Of a stretch of 64,000 nucleotides of DNA, positions 43,755 through 54,505 are shown piece after piece; position 1 is the stretch's first letter; each line of letters opens with the position of its first letter. The notes under the pieces were generated by a model, which was not told where the DNA came from, did not search any database, and worked only from the letters and a program-made list of their open reading frames with translations. The DNA is taken from contig NC_065914.1 in assembly GCF_905147045.1 (NCBI RefSeq), forward strand, positions 1 through 64,000, given 5' to 3'. This stretch comes from Nymphalis io. Its lineage: Eukaryota; Arthropoda; Insecta; Lepidoptera; Nymphalidae. Both the position numbers and the translations under genes were made by a program.

Positions 43755-44394
43755 AACTCGGAGTTCTGAACAAGGTGCGGCGCTTTTTCACGCCACAACA
43801 ACTGTGCCTGCTGTACAAAACACAGGTACGGTCTTGCGTGGAATATTGCTCGCACCTTTGGGATGGCTCCGCTAAGTACCTACTTGAGGCCTTGGACCGG
43901 TTGCAGCGACGTGCCGTACGCATTATTGGCGACGTAAAGGTCACAAACACCCTTGAATCTTTACAATTGCGTCGTGAGATAGCAGCACTGAGCGCTTTCT
44001 ATCGACTGTATCACGGCGAGTGCTCTGAGGAATTATTCTCTCTAATTCCTGCTTTCCCCTTCCTTCTTAAGTCCACGCGAGCTGGTTCTCGATGTCACCG
44101 CCTTACTGTGACATCAATTCCATCGCGAACAAAGAAATTTGGCAACTCCTTTCTTTGTCGCACTTCCAAAAAATGGAATTCCTTACCAGCTCACGTGTTC
44201 CCCTCCTCTTACAACCCGGGTTCCTTCAAACGAGGCGTGAAGAGGCATCTTGCGGGCCGGCAAGGCGATGGCGGCTAGTGCAGAACGTTTTTCCCGTCTG
44301 TACTGGCCGTCGTCGCGTTTGGCATCTACTACCACTTACCATCAGGTGCAGTAGAGTCATTTGCCCTCCCGGCGAATATAAAAAAAAAAAAAAC
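43755..44394 (+). mobile_element. Jockey/CR1-like LINE, 5'-truncated, inside exon B
   Basis: Starts within the RT C-terminal region (AACTCGGAGTTCTGAACAAG) and ends in poly(A) at 44,380-44,393. It is flanked by the 7-bp duplication ACAAGAA. The encoded fragment (43,733-44,278) matches the C-terminus of the LINE at 21,552-22,235. It breaks exon B of the GTPBP2-like gene. Confidence 0.9.
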
Positions 44395-44399
44395 AAGAA

Positions 44400-44707
44400 G
44401 TACCGGAACCGTTGAATAATCAGTCGTCGATACCAAAGGTCTGTGACGAGAAAATCGGAAAGAACGTCAACGATTTGAAATCGGAAGACGATTTTAAGAA
44501 GACGAAGAGGAAACCAATGACCAATGATGATGAGGATGCAACGAGAAGTGGGACAAAGTTTGCCGATAGAGTGTACAATATCATCGATAAGTTGGAGAAG
44601 GTCAGGATAAAGGACGATATGTATTTAGCTGGTGATTTCAATTCCGAGGACTTGGAGAGTGACTTCTTCTACAGCTCTGATGATATGGAAGACTTCTGCG
44701 ATGATAC
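44400..44707 (+). pseudogene. GTPBP2-like: GTPBP2-like copy 2, exon B, right part
   Basis: An open frame of about 100 codons, strongly acidic near its end (DLESDFFYSSDDMEDFCDD), to AC|GTAAGT. It ends in phase 2, which joins exon C without loss (…DDT|TSDADD…). I recognise no domain; it is probably the poorly conserved N-terminal region of the GTPase. Unit 1 has no counterpart. Confidence 0.7.
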
Positions 44708-44773
44708 GTAAGTGATGTTTTTTGTTAATTAAAAAAAAGTATTATAATTTATGTGTTGTAAAGTAGTAAAGTA

Positions 44774-45066
44774 ACAGCCTGTTTATGTCCCACTGCTGGG
44801 CTAAGATCTCCTCTCCCTTTTTGAAGAGAAGGTATGGAGCTTGTTCCACCACGCTGCTCCAATGCGGGTTGGCGGAATTCACATGTGGCAAAATTGCAGT
44901 GAAATTAGACACATGCAGGTTTCCTCACGATGTTTTCCTTCACCGTAAAGCACGAGATGAATTATAATGACAAATTAAGCACATGAAAATTCAGTGGTGC
45001 TAGCCCGGGCTTGAACCCACGATCATCGTTCAAGATTCACGCGTTCTTACCACTAGACCATCTCAT
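44774..45066 (-). mobile_element. SINE-A copy, reverse
   Basis: Reverse-oriented full-length SINE-A from CCCACTGCTGGGCTAAGATC to the head complement TTACCACTAGACCATCTC. Confidence 0.87.
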
Positions 45067-45214
45067 CTCTTATGTGTTGTAATTTTGGGTAATTATACGT
45101 TTTTTCTTAAGGCTTTGCTTGCTTTCCACGGTATGGAAGAGCAAGAAACAATAACATATCTATTCGCATCACCCGGAATTTCAATCACGGCCTTATATTT
45201 AAGCTCATTAACTA

Positions 45215-45962
45215 ACATCTAGATTAAAAGAGTCAATTAGTTTCAGAGATGTAGAATTAGGATTACAGTGTTAATGTACCAGGAGATCATAAACAGTGTG
45301 TCGGTCTCACCGAACGATTAGATTAAAAGAGTCAATCAGTTTCAGTTAGGATTACAGTGTTAATGTACCAGGAGATCATAAACAGTGAGTCGGTCTCACC
45401 GAACGATTAGATTAAAAGAGTCAATTAGTTTCAGTTAGGATTACAGTGTTAATGTACCAGGAGATCATAAACAGTGAGTCGGTCTCACCGAACGATTAGA
45501 TTAAAAGAGTCAATTAGTTTCAGTTAGGATTACAGTGTTAATGTACCAGGAGATCATAAACAGTGAGTCGGTCTCACCGAACGATTAGATTAAAAGAGTC
45601 TATTAGTTTCAGTTAGGATTACAGTGTTAATGTACCAGGAGATCATAAACAGTGAGTCGGTCTCACCGAACGATTAGATTAAAAGAGTCAATTAGTTTCA
45701 GTTAGGATTACAGTGTTAATGTACCAGGAGATCATAAACAGTGAGTCGGTCTCACCGAACGATTAGATTAAAAGAGTCAATTAGTTTCAGTTAGGATTAC
45801 AGTGTTAATGTACCAGGAGATCATAAACAGTGAGTCGGTCTCACCGAACGATTAGATTAAAAGAGTCAATTAGTTTCAGTTAGGATTAGAGTGTTAATGT
45901 ACCAGGAGATCATAAACAGTGAGTCGGTCTCACCGAACGATTAGATTAAAAGAGTTAATTTT
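45215..45962 (+). repeat. 89-bp minisatellite, array 1 of gene copy 2
   Basis: About 8.4 tandem units of 89 bp, plus strand. The core units are almost identical. It continues, through SINE-B copies, into the arrays at 46,233 and 47,405. Confidence 0.95.
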
Positions 45963-45965
45963 GAA

Positions 45966-46232
45966 ATGACGTTTGGCGCAGTTGGTAGATACTTGCCTTT
46001 TCACACCGAAGGTTGTGGGTTCGATTACCACCCAGGACAGACATTTGTGTGCATGAACATGTCTGTTTGTCCTGAGTCTGGGTGTAATTTTCTGTATAAG
46101 TATGTATTTACAAAAGAAAAGTAGTATATGTAGTATATCAGTTGTCTGTTTTCCATAGCACGAGTTTTGTACGAGCTTAATTTGGGATCAGATGGCCGTG
46201 TGTGAAAAATGTCCCAGGATATTATTATTATT
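45966..46232 (+). mobile_element. SINE-B embedded in the minisatellite (first)
   Basis: Head TTGGCGCAGTTGGTAGATAC, a GGTTCGATTACCACCC variant, the standard body and an (ATT)n tail. It is nearly identical to the copy at 47,136, and both lie at the same phase of the 89-bp repeat, so the SINE was duplicated together with the array. Confidence 0.92.
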
Positions 46233-47134
46233 AGTTTCAAAGATTTAGAATTAGGATTACGTTGTTTATGTACCAGGAGAACATAAACAGTGAGATGGTT
46301 TCACCGAACGATTAGATTAAAAGAGTCAATTAGTTTCAGTAAGAATTACAGTGTTAATGTACCAGGAGATCATAAACAGTGAGACGGTCTCACCGAACGA
46401 TTATATTAAAAGAGTCAATTCGTTTCAGATAGGATTACAGTGTTAATGTACCAGGAGATCATAAACAGTGTGTCGGTCTCACCGAACGATTAGATTAAAA
46501 GAGTCAATCAGTTTCAGTTAGGATTACAGTGTTAATGTACCAGGAGATCATAAACAGTGAGTCGGTCTCACCGAACGATTAGATTAAAAGAGTCAATTAG
46601 TTTCAGTTAGGATTACAGTGTTAATGTACCAGGAGATCATAAACAGTGAGTCGGTCTCACCGAACGATTAGATTAAAAGAGTCAATTAGTTTCAGTTAGG
46701 ATTACAGTGTTAATGTACCAGGAGATCATAAACAGTGAGTCGGTCTCACCGAACGATTAGATTAAAAGAGTCAATTAGTTTCAGTTAGGATTACAGTGTT
46801 AATGTACCAGGAGATCATAAACAGTGAGTCGGTCTCACCGAACGATTAGATTAAAAGAGTCAATTAGTTTCAGTTAGGATTACAGTGTTAATGTACCAGG
46901 AGATCATAAACAGTGAGTCGGTCTCACCGAACGATTAGATTAAAAGAGTCAATTAGTTTCAGTTAGGATTACAGTGTAAATGTACCAGGAGATCATAAAC
47001 AGTGAGTCGGTCTCACCGAACGATTAGATTAAAAGAGTCAATTAGTTTCAGTTAGGATTAGAATGTTAATGTACCAGGAGATCATAAACAGTGAGTCGGT
47101 CTCACCGAACGATTAGATTAAAAGAGTTAATTTT
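46233..47134 (+). repeat. 89-bp minisatellite, array 2 of gene copy 2
   Basis: About 10 units. The first units carry marker variants (GGAGAACATAAACAGTGAGA; CAGTAAGAATTACAG; TTCGTTTCAGATAGG) that recur after the next SINE at 47,405. With the SINE this forms a higher-order repeat of about 1,172 bp. Confidence 0.93.
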
Positions 47135-47135
47135 G

Positions 47136-47404
47136 ACATGACGTTTGGCGCAGTTGGTAGATACTTGCCTTTTCACACCGAAGGTTGTGGGTTCGATTAC
47201 CACCCAGGACAGACATTTGTGTGCATGAACATGTCTGTTTGTCCTGAGTCTGGGTGTAATTTTCTGTATAAGTATGTATTTACAAAAGAAAAGTAGTATA
47301 TGTAGTATATCAGTTGTCTGTTTTCCATAGCACGAGTTTTGTACGAGCTTAATTTGGGATCAGATGGCCGTGTGTGAAAAATGTCCCAGGATATTATTAT
47401 TATT
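47136..47404 (+). mobile_element. SINE-B embedded in the minisatellite (second)
   Basis: Second copy of the array-embedded SINE, 1,172 bp after the first. It has the same variants as the first and as the right side of the chimeric SINE at 12,712. Confidence 0.92.
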
Positions 47405-47752
47405 AGTTTCAAAGATTTAGAATTAGGATTACGTTGTTTATGTACCAGGAGAACATAAACAGTGAGATGGTTTCACCGAACGATTAGATTAAAAGAGTCA
47501 ATTAGTTTCAGTAAGAATTACAGTGTTAATGTACCAGGAGATCATAAACAGTGAGACGGTCTCACCGAACGATTAGATTAAAAGAGTCAATTCGTTTCAG
47601 ATAGGATTACAGTGTTAATGTACCAGGAGATCATAAACAGTGTGTCGGTCTCACCGAACGATTAGATTAAAAGAGTCAATCAGTTTCAGTTAGGATTACA
47701 GTGTTAATGTACCAGGAGATCATAAACAGTGAGTCGGTCTCACCGAACGCGG
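47405..47752 (+). repeat. 89-bp minisatellite, array 3, abutting exon C
   Basis: About 3.9 units ending in GTCTCACCGAACG|CGGATGG, about 50 bp before the exon C acceptor. These units correspond one to one to 12,981-13,325 in unit 1. Confidence 0.93.
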
Positions 47753-47805
47753 ATGGCATTAATCGAAATAAGATCAATGTTAAATATATTCGATTTGGCC
47801 CTCAG

Positions 47806-47938
47806 AACATCCGACGCCGACGATTCCGGCGACGAGTGCTACGGAAGTCTACCCCCGGAGCCTCGTTTCGGGAACGTCGAGTACAAACTGCAGCTGGTCT
47901 CGCCGTGCGAGCGACGCTTCCAGCACCTGGTGACGCAA
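47806..47938 (+). pseudogene. GTPBP2-like: GTPBP2-like copy 2, exon C
   Basis: 133 bp, same borders as 13,382-13,514 (CCCTCAG acceptor, GTGAAT donor). It encodes the NVEYKLQLVSP block. The main coding difference from copy 1 is Pro for Thr in the GSLxPEP stretch. Confidence 0.9.
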
Positions 47939-47984
47939 GTGAATAATAAATAATATTAAATATATAACATTATATATAACTTAG

Positions 47985-48230
47985 GTAGCTAACTGGGTAG
48001 GTATCACCCACTCATCAGATATTCTACCGCAAAACAGCAGTACTTGGTATTGTTGTGTTCCGGTTTGAAGGGTGAGTAAAACAGTGTAACTACAGGCACG
48101 AGGGACATAACATCTTAGCTCCCAAGATTGGTGACGCATTGTTGATGTAAGCGATGGTTAATATTTATTGCGGTGTCAATGTCTATGGGCGGTGGTGACC
48201 ACTTACCATCGGGTTGCTCATCTCATCGCT
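47985..48230 (+). mobile_element. Chimeric SINE-C closing the gene-core deletion
   Basis: The left part (to about 48,070) follows the SINE-C at 13,553, including TTCCGGTTTGAAG; the right part (from about 48,078) follows the SINE-C at 26,700, including AAAACAGT and GGCACGAGGG. The switch lies in GGTGAGT (48,071-48,077). The SINE's natural CCTATTC...A-tail end is absent, as at 26,860. Confidence 0.88.
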
Positions 48231-48256
48231 GACCACGGATATATTTTTCGCTTTAG

Positions 48257-48384
48257 GGTATAATGTCTCCGAACAACGTGCTGAGGGCGGGCGAGGGGGC
48301 CTCTGTGCTTTTCAGGTTCGCCCGCTGTCCGGAGTACCTCGTGCGGGGCCGCCGGCTGCTGTTCACGGCGGGGCTGGGGACCAG
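48257..48384 (+). pseudogene. GTPBP2-like: GTPBP2-like copy 2, penultimate exon
   Basis: 128 bp with the same borders and frame as 26,907-27,034. Its conserved PEYL block is intact. Confidence 0.9.
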
Positions 48385-48518
48385 GTACCGCTCAACGAAC
48401 CCAACGATAACTTCTAATTACAGTTGAATAATTGAGCCAATAAAGTATATCGTCAACTCAGTGTTGGTATCCGAGATCGCTAGCTCCACTGACTTTCACA
48501 TATTTAATTTATAAGTGT

Positions 48519-48620
48519 TCGGTGAAGGAAAGCCATGCATCGAAGTAGGTTGTGGAATAAGCTCAAACCTTCTCCTGAGAAGGAGAGGTTTTAACCCAGC
48601 TGTGGGACATTTATATACTG
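48519..48620 (+). mobile_element. SINE-A 3' fragment (shared with unit 1)
   Basis: Counterpart of 27,165-27,262 in the same intron position; an insertion that preceded the duplication. Confidence 0.7.
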
Positions 48621-48901
48621 TAACTGTTTTGAATCATGTTGGAATAAGTTTTGTTCTTAAGAAGAGATATCTTCGACCAACAGACACTTTTGTACTTTAC
48701 TAGCAAAACCCGGAAGGTGGCTGTTAATGTGGTACAGCGCCATCTAGCGGCGTTACAACGAAGTGGATATTATAAAATCATCCATGAGACATACATCTAA
48801 ATTTCAACTATGATGGTGATTCAAACGGTCCGAACTCTATTAATCACAAACAGATACACAAACAGCCATTTTTATATATTAACGAAATTGTTTTGTTACA
48901 G

Positions 48902-48944
48902 AGCCATAGGCCGGGTCACGCAAACCTTCCCGTACATATCATGA
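48902..48944 (+). pseudogene. GTPBP2-like: GTPBP2-like copy 2, last exon
   Basis: 43 bp, as at 27,552-27,594, encoding AIGRVTQTFPYIS and a TGA stop. The Pro-to-Ser change at the last residue is the only coding difference I see. Confidence 0.9.
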
Positions 48945-49632
48945 ATTCTATAGAACACGGCTCCAATGTAAAATTCGAGATCTCTCTAGAATATTCTAGA
49001 TAAATTAAATATATTAATTGTATCTGTGACCAGTTTTCTTGTCATGTTCACTTCATGATTGCATGGGGGGCGTTTCGCCTTGCGGATTAAATTACAAAAA
49101 ACGACAATCGATGATGGTATTTTTATGTAACATAAAAACAGTGTTGCCAACCTCTTAGAAGCATCCTCCTGACGGATGAATTGAAACAAATACAAAATAC
49201 ATTTATAATATGATGTTAAAAAAAAGCAAATCAAGTACTGCAAGTAGCATTAGTAAACTTGAAATATACTCAATTAAATGAAGCTGAAGAGTTAATCCCC
49301 GGGCAGAATTTCTTTAAAAAATGTTCCTCCTAAAAAATGTCTGACATGAAAATATCCTATTTGATTTCATCTGACATAGCCCTATTTAGGGGGAAAACCC
49401 CCAAGTTGGCAACACTGTATAAATAAATGTGGACCATCCATATAAACTTTCATATATTTAACACTAGGGGACAAATTTTTAATAAACCATCGTATGTGAT
49501 CGAGCAAATTTTCACTCATAACTCATTTTTATTCAGTCAGTTAATTAATCAGTGTCAGAGTTTTTATTACGTATATAACATACATGCAAAACGTCTATTT
49601 TTATGTATAAATAATATTGCAATATATAAAGG

Positions 49633-49676
<44 letters not shown>

Positions 49677-49721
49677 CCTATATATATATATATATAATAT
49701 ATATTTTCATATATATAAAGG

Positions 49722-49781
<60 letters not shown>

Positions 49782-50065
49782 CCTTTATATATATGAAAAT
49801 ATAATACATCCAATTTCTAGTTAATATTAAATAATTATATAACTAGGTTTATGAAATAACGTACATACACAATGGATATTACATCTTGGTTCCCAATGTT
49901 GGTGGCACATTGAAAATATAAATGATGGTTAATATTTCTTAAAACGCCAATGACGCGGTGGAGAATTACCACCAAAATTTCATTTGCCTTCCTATTTGAA
50001 ATTAAAAAAGAGAAACAGAAATCGCAACAGTAAAAGGTTATAAGTCTTTATATTTGAAAATATGT
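48945..50065. other. 3' flank of gene copy 2
   Basis: Aligned with 27,595-28,608. It keeps the TCTAGAATATTCTAGA palindrome (48,985-49,000). It has a greatly expanded, inverted (TA)n region at 49,617-49,803 and reads straight through the site where unit 1 has the Gypsy element. Confidence 0.65.
49617..49803. repeat. Nested AT palindrome
   Basis: Arms AAAGGCTTATATATA and TATATATAAGCCTTT surround long (TA)n tracts, and the outer TTTTCATATATATAAAGGC and its complement repeat the pattern. Unit 1 has only one simple arm at 28,277-28,310. It should form a hairpin or cruciform. Confidence 0.88.
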
Positions 50066-52622
50066 ACGTTCAATAACATTAAATTCTTAGTTATACCATG
50101 TTTGCCTATCTACCCTTCCGTGACGCCACGGTGACAGGACTATGATAATCTTATCGTATGTTAAATTGTTACAATAATAACTTATTTAGAAGTTAGTTGA
50201 CTTAAAGTTTCAAATAAACTGAGATTAAATTAAATATTCTTATTTAAATGTAAAATAGCACTATGTATGTGTTAATATTGTATTTAATACACCTTTTACA
50301 ATTAGTTGAAATGTATATTTAATATATTCCAATCGTAGGAGTAAATATAAACTAACTTTATATTTCCACATCCCGTGATAGTCGCTAATAGCTCAGCTTA
50401 ACTACTTTCTCGGATAAAACGCAATTTTTTCGCAAATCCATAATGAATATCACAGATAACTCAAAATCTCGACCAATGATATCGCGCCAATTCAATGTCG
50501 GTTGTTAATTTGCCTTTGTCTACTCTTGTGGCTTTAATACACTAGTTATTTTCTATTTAAATGAAATAACATATTTATATGCATACATATATAACGTAAC
50601 TGTTTTTAAAATGATAATCACGCCCCAAGGAACAAATCTTTAGGTTTGTATTTTTTTTTTTTGTTAATTGTAGCTCTTACAATGCCGATGTTACTTTTGC
50701 ATTAAGCCACGCCGATATGTAAGACTCCAATAAAAAATTATTATAAATTTAAAACAATAATGTTGTACGGTAAAATAATTTTTGTATTTATTTAAAAAAG
50801 AAACATGCTTAGCATTTTAAAAACACAAACGTCATGACGCCATTTTGAATTACAATTTTGGCGCCATTAATATAATCACTACCTCAAGAGGTAAACCAAA
50901 ATTAGCTTTCATATTTTTGTATTTAAACTTTGTACATTAAATGATATATCCAGTTCCTGTTTATAAATTGCAATTTTAAGTTAATGATACATATTTATAT
51001 AACATTACGATATCTAACTATCAATGTTCGGATTATTTAATGCAGATTTTACTTTAGACGATATGACATTGAATTTTTATGATTTGTATTAATTAATATT
51101 TTTATAGCTATCTGTGGTATCGATATTAATTAAACTACAATAATATTAAACATAATTTAATAAAAGCAATTAATGGTTGAACAAGATTTATTTTAAACAA
51201 AGATAATTAGTATCATTTACGTTTTTGGTCTAAGAAAACGTGTCGCGTTAAAAGTTATTTTTTTAAATAAAAAAACATATTCAAACCTTTACTAAACTGA
51301 TTATTATATTACACATAACAAATTTTAAAAAAATTGCAGCATAAAATAATGTTAATTATATATAAATTAAAAAATAAACATCCAGGTATTTAGGTATAAG
51401 TTGTAATAACTCGGTCATATTTTTTTGAGAACTTCAGGCATTATAAGCACGAACTATTCCCGTCTATCATATTCTGATCAGTTATAAATATAAATGAAAT
51501 TTCGTCTATTACCTAACTTATGCAATACTAAATTTGAATATGTACCAAAACAAAATTATATATTACTATTTTGGTAAATTTTTACAAAATTCAAGCGATT
51601 CATCACTGCTTGAAAATTATATTTTATTCTTATTAGGCGCCATTTTGAATATATAAGGAATGGCCTGTGTTTAAGACTCTGCGGCAACATGAATGGAAAA
51701 AAATACCGCTAAGCTAAATAACAATAATTATTAAAAGAATAGCAGACCTAACATCAGAAATAGCATTTGTGTGATAACCATCCTCAAGAATATTAAAAAA
51801 TGCTCTGTTATGTCATATTCTGTTATTTTGAAAAGACCCCATTTTCAAATTCGTATTGTGTTATTTAAATTTATTAAAATATTAAATATTTTTAAACATA
51901 ATCATGACGCCATTTTAAATTTAAATTTTGGCGCGATTCATATTATTGTATTGTTGTATACATATTTTTTGTCGAAGTATTTAAATTTTGTACATTAAAT
52001 CTAAATGGTTTTTCTAGTTCCTGTAAGCTGATATAACTTGCTATTTTAAGTTAAATATACGTATTTATGTAACACAAACGTAAGACATTTTTAAGTGACA
52101 CCATTTTGAAATTCAGAAATATTTATGGGAACAAAATTAATTAAATAATTTGCTGTTTCGTTTTTCATCTGTAAAAACAATTGTAAGTAAATATTTTAAT
52201 TTATAATTTGTATGAACTAAAAATACCTAAAAAGTAATCCTACTAAAAAAATGTATATTTTTTACATTTACTCTATATTTATCATCAAATTTGTATTTTA
52301 TATATATTCCACTAAGATTCATTTTAACTTTTATCTTCTTCTTAACGACTTTAAAATTTTCTTACATATCTTATTGTTTATACAATAATAGTTAATTATT
52401 ACATAAATTTTAAGTACGTATTTTATTAGATCTCTTTGCCTCAAAGTATAAATTAATCCGAATTAATTTAATTTGATAAAGTAATGGTAAGCGATGAAAT
52501 GATGGTGTTAAATAATTAATTGTGTATTATCTGTGCCGTGGAGTACCGGCTTAGAATAGTACTCCCCCAATCTCATCCCGTGGGTGTCGTAAGAGGCGAC
52601 TGAGGGACGGGGAAAGGGGGAG

Positions 52623-53453
52623 ATGGGCAGCAGCGTCCCCCCTCCCATAAACATCTTACCCCCTACTGCACTCGCCAACACGCCTGCCCAGCGCGGCGAG
52701 TATGGGCAAACCCCTCCATTAATGGCAGATGCACCCAAAAAAAGGCCCCCAGTTACCGGCAAGCCCGCTAGGCCCGACCAAGGTAGCGGTCGCGGTATCG
52801 GCAGGACAGGGGGTACTAAGAATCACCGGTTCACGGCAGGCTACCGTATAAAACGACTGAACATGGCAACGTATAATGGACGCTCGATGAGGCTGGACCA
52901 TCACCTCGCCGAATTAGAAGTAGAGTTAAGTCATATAAACTGGCATATACTGGGGTTATCTGAAGTCCGAAGACAGGGGGAGAACACGATAACTCTAGAG
53001 TCCGGTAACTTACTCTACTTCCGCAAAGGTGATAACCTCTCCCAGGGTGGTGTCGGTTTTCTAGTCAAAAAGGATCTCATTAGCAGCATTGTGGAAATCA
53101 GTAGTGTGTCGAACCGGGTAGCGTACCTTGTCCTAAAACTTTCCGACAGGTACTCCCTGAAGGTCGTACAGGTATATGCGCCAACTTCGACATACTCTGA
53201 TGATGTGGTCGAAGCGATGTACGAGGACATCGCAAAGGCCCTCAACGACACCTCGAAGGCCCACTACAATGTTGTTATGGGAGACTTTAATGCTAAAGTG
53301 GGAGTACAAGATAGCGGTGAATCGAAAGTCGGACCTTACGGCTTGGGCTGCAGAAATCACAGGGGGCAAATGTTGGTAAACTTTCTCGAAGCTCAGGGGC
53401 TTTTTTTGATGAATTCTTTCTTTCAAAAGAAGCCTCAGAGGAGGTGGACCTAG
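52623..53453 (+). pseudogene. RTE endonuclease region
   Basis: 276-codon frame: a Pro-rich leader, then NMATYNGRSM, LSEVR, VYAPTS and GDFNAKVG endonuclease blocks. It ends at a stop at 53,451 in a place where the frame continues downstream (53,469-54,215), which has the SDHRLV block. The premature stop separates the catalytic blocks. Confidence 0.9.
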
Positions 53454-53468
53454 CGAAGCCCCGATAAC

Positions 53469-54205
53469 GTGACAAGGAACGAGATAGACTTTATCATTTC
53501 GAATAAAAGGCACATATTTAGAGATGTTTCAGTGATCAACAGGTTTAATACCGGAAGTGATCACCGCTTGGTTCGAGGCACTCTAAATATCAACTTAAAA
53601 GCCGAAAGATCGAGAATGATGAGGTCTACTCTCCGACCTACCATGCTCCAAGCTGCTCAAGGCTCCGAAAAGTTCCAAATGGAACTTCAAAATCAATTCA
53701 CCGCGTTGGAAACCATAAGCAGCATTGATGAGAGAACCGACACGCTGGTCAAAATACTGCAAAACACATCCCGCAAGTGTTTTCCGCCACAGAGAAGAGA
53801 CAACGCACCAAAACTCTCTGCTGAGACACTCGAGCTCATGAGAAAACGACGAGAACTACCATCGTTTTTGTCAGATAAGGCCTTAAACCGAACAATAAAA
53901 ACGCTGACGCGACGCGATCTCCGACGCTCCAATACCCGTGCCATCAAGGCTGCGATTGAGCAAAATCGGGGATCGAAAGTGTTCGCTCGCAAGTTTGGGA
54001 GGCCGCGTCTGACAAAACTTAAAACTGAAAATGGTGGGGTCGTTACCTCTAGGCCTGAGATTGTCGGAGAAGTAGAGAGGTTTTATGGGCAGTTGTTCTC
54101 TTCAAGATCGGATAAACCCGTGGGAATCAGTATTGATGACCAGCGCGCCCCTCTTATGCGCCATTACTCCGAGGAGCTCCCGGTCGTTGACCAAGGAGAG
54201 ATTTT
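53469..54205 (+). pseudogene. RTE endonuclease end and linker
   Basis: Frame with the final endonuclease block (SDHRLV), then the helical linker leading to RT. It is interrupted at about 54,208 by a reverse SINE-C. Confidence 0.87.
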
Positions 54206-54207
54206 TA

Positions 54208-54500
54208 TAGAATAGAATAGGAAGGCGGACGAGCATATGGGCCACCTGATGGTAAGTGGTCACCAACGCTCTTAGACATTGGCATTGTAAGAAATGTCAA
54301 CCATCGCTTACATATCCAATGCGCCACCAACCTTGGGAACTAAGATTTTATGTCCCTTGTGCCTGTAATTACACTGGCTCACTCACCCTTCAAACCGGAA
54401 CACAACAATATCAAGTATTGCTGTTTTGCGGTAGAATATCTGATGAGTGGGTGGTACCTACCCAGACGAGCTTGCACAAAGCCCTACCACCAGTATTACA
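54208..54500 (-). mobile_element. SINE-C inserted in the RTE LINE (first)
   Basis: Reverse-oriented, complete-looking copy (TAGAATAGGAAGGCGGACGA to CCCTACCACCAGTA). It separates the linker from the RT of the RTE LINE and is therefore younger than that LINE. Confidence 0.9.
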
Positions 54501-54505
54501 GATTA

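Larger units (their letters stand above)
43010..48944 (+). pseudogene. GTPBP2-like: GTPBP2-like GTPase gene, copy 2 (core deleted)
   Basis: Five exons are visible: A (43,010), B (43,661-44,707, split by a LINE), C (47,806), penultimate (48,257) and last (48,902). The seven or more exons coding for the GTPase domain and most of the beta barrels, present in copy 1 at 14,691-26,464, are absent. The gap is closed by a chimeric SINE-C at 47,985-48,230. Exon C ends and the penultimate exon starts in phase 0, so a spliced product would stay in frame and join the N-terminal region straight to the C-terminal barrel end. Without a GTPase domain it cannot work as a GTPBP2. A short derived protein is conceivable, but exon B is disrupted. 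Confidence 0.85.
31551..50065 (+). repeat. Tandem segmental duplication, unit 2
   Basis: This is the second copy of the unit starting near the left edge of the window. It holds A-block A2 (with Helitron), antisense LINE, GTPBP2-like copy 2 and 3' flank. It has about 5 kb (40.2-45.2 kb, including gene exons A and B) that unit 1 lacks. It lacks the 13-kb gene core present in unit 1 and the Gypsy element of unit 1. Confidence 0.85.

Noticed and set aside
45215..47752. Regular 89-bp repeats as a possible CRISPR-like array
   Set aside because: The whole 89-bp unit repeats; there are no unique spacers, and this is a eukaryotic minisatellite.
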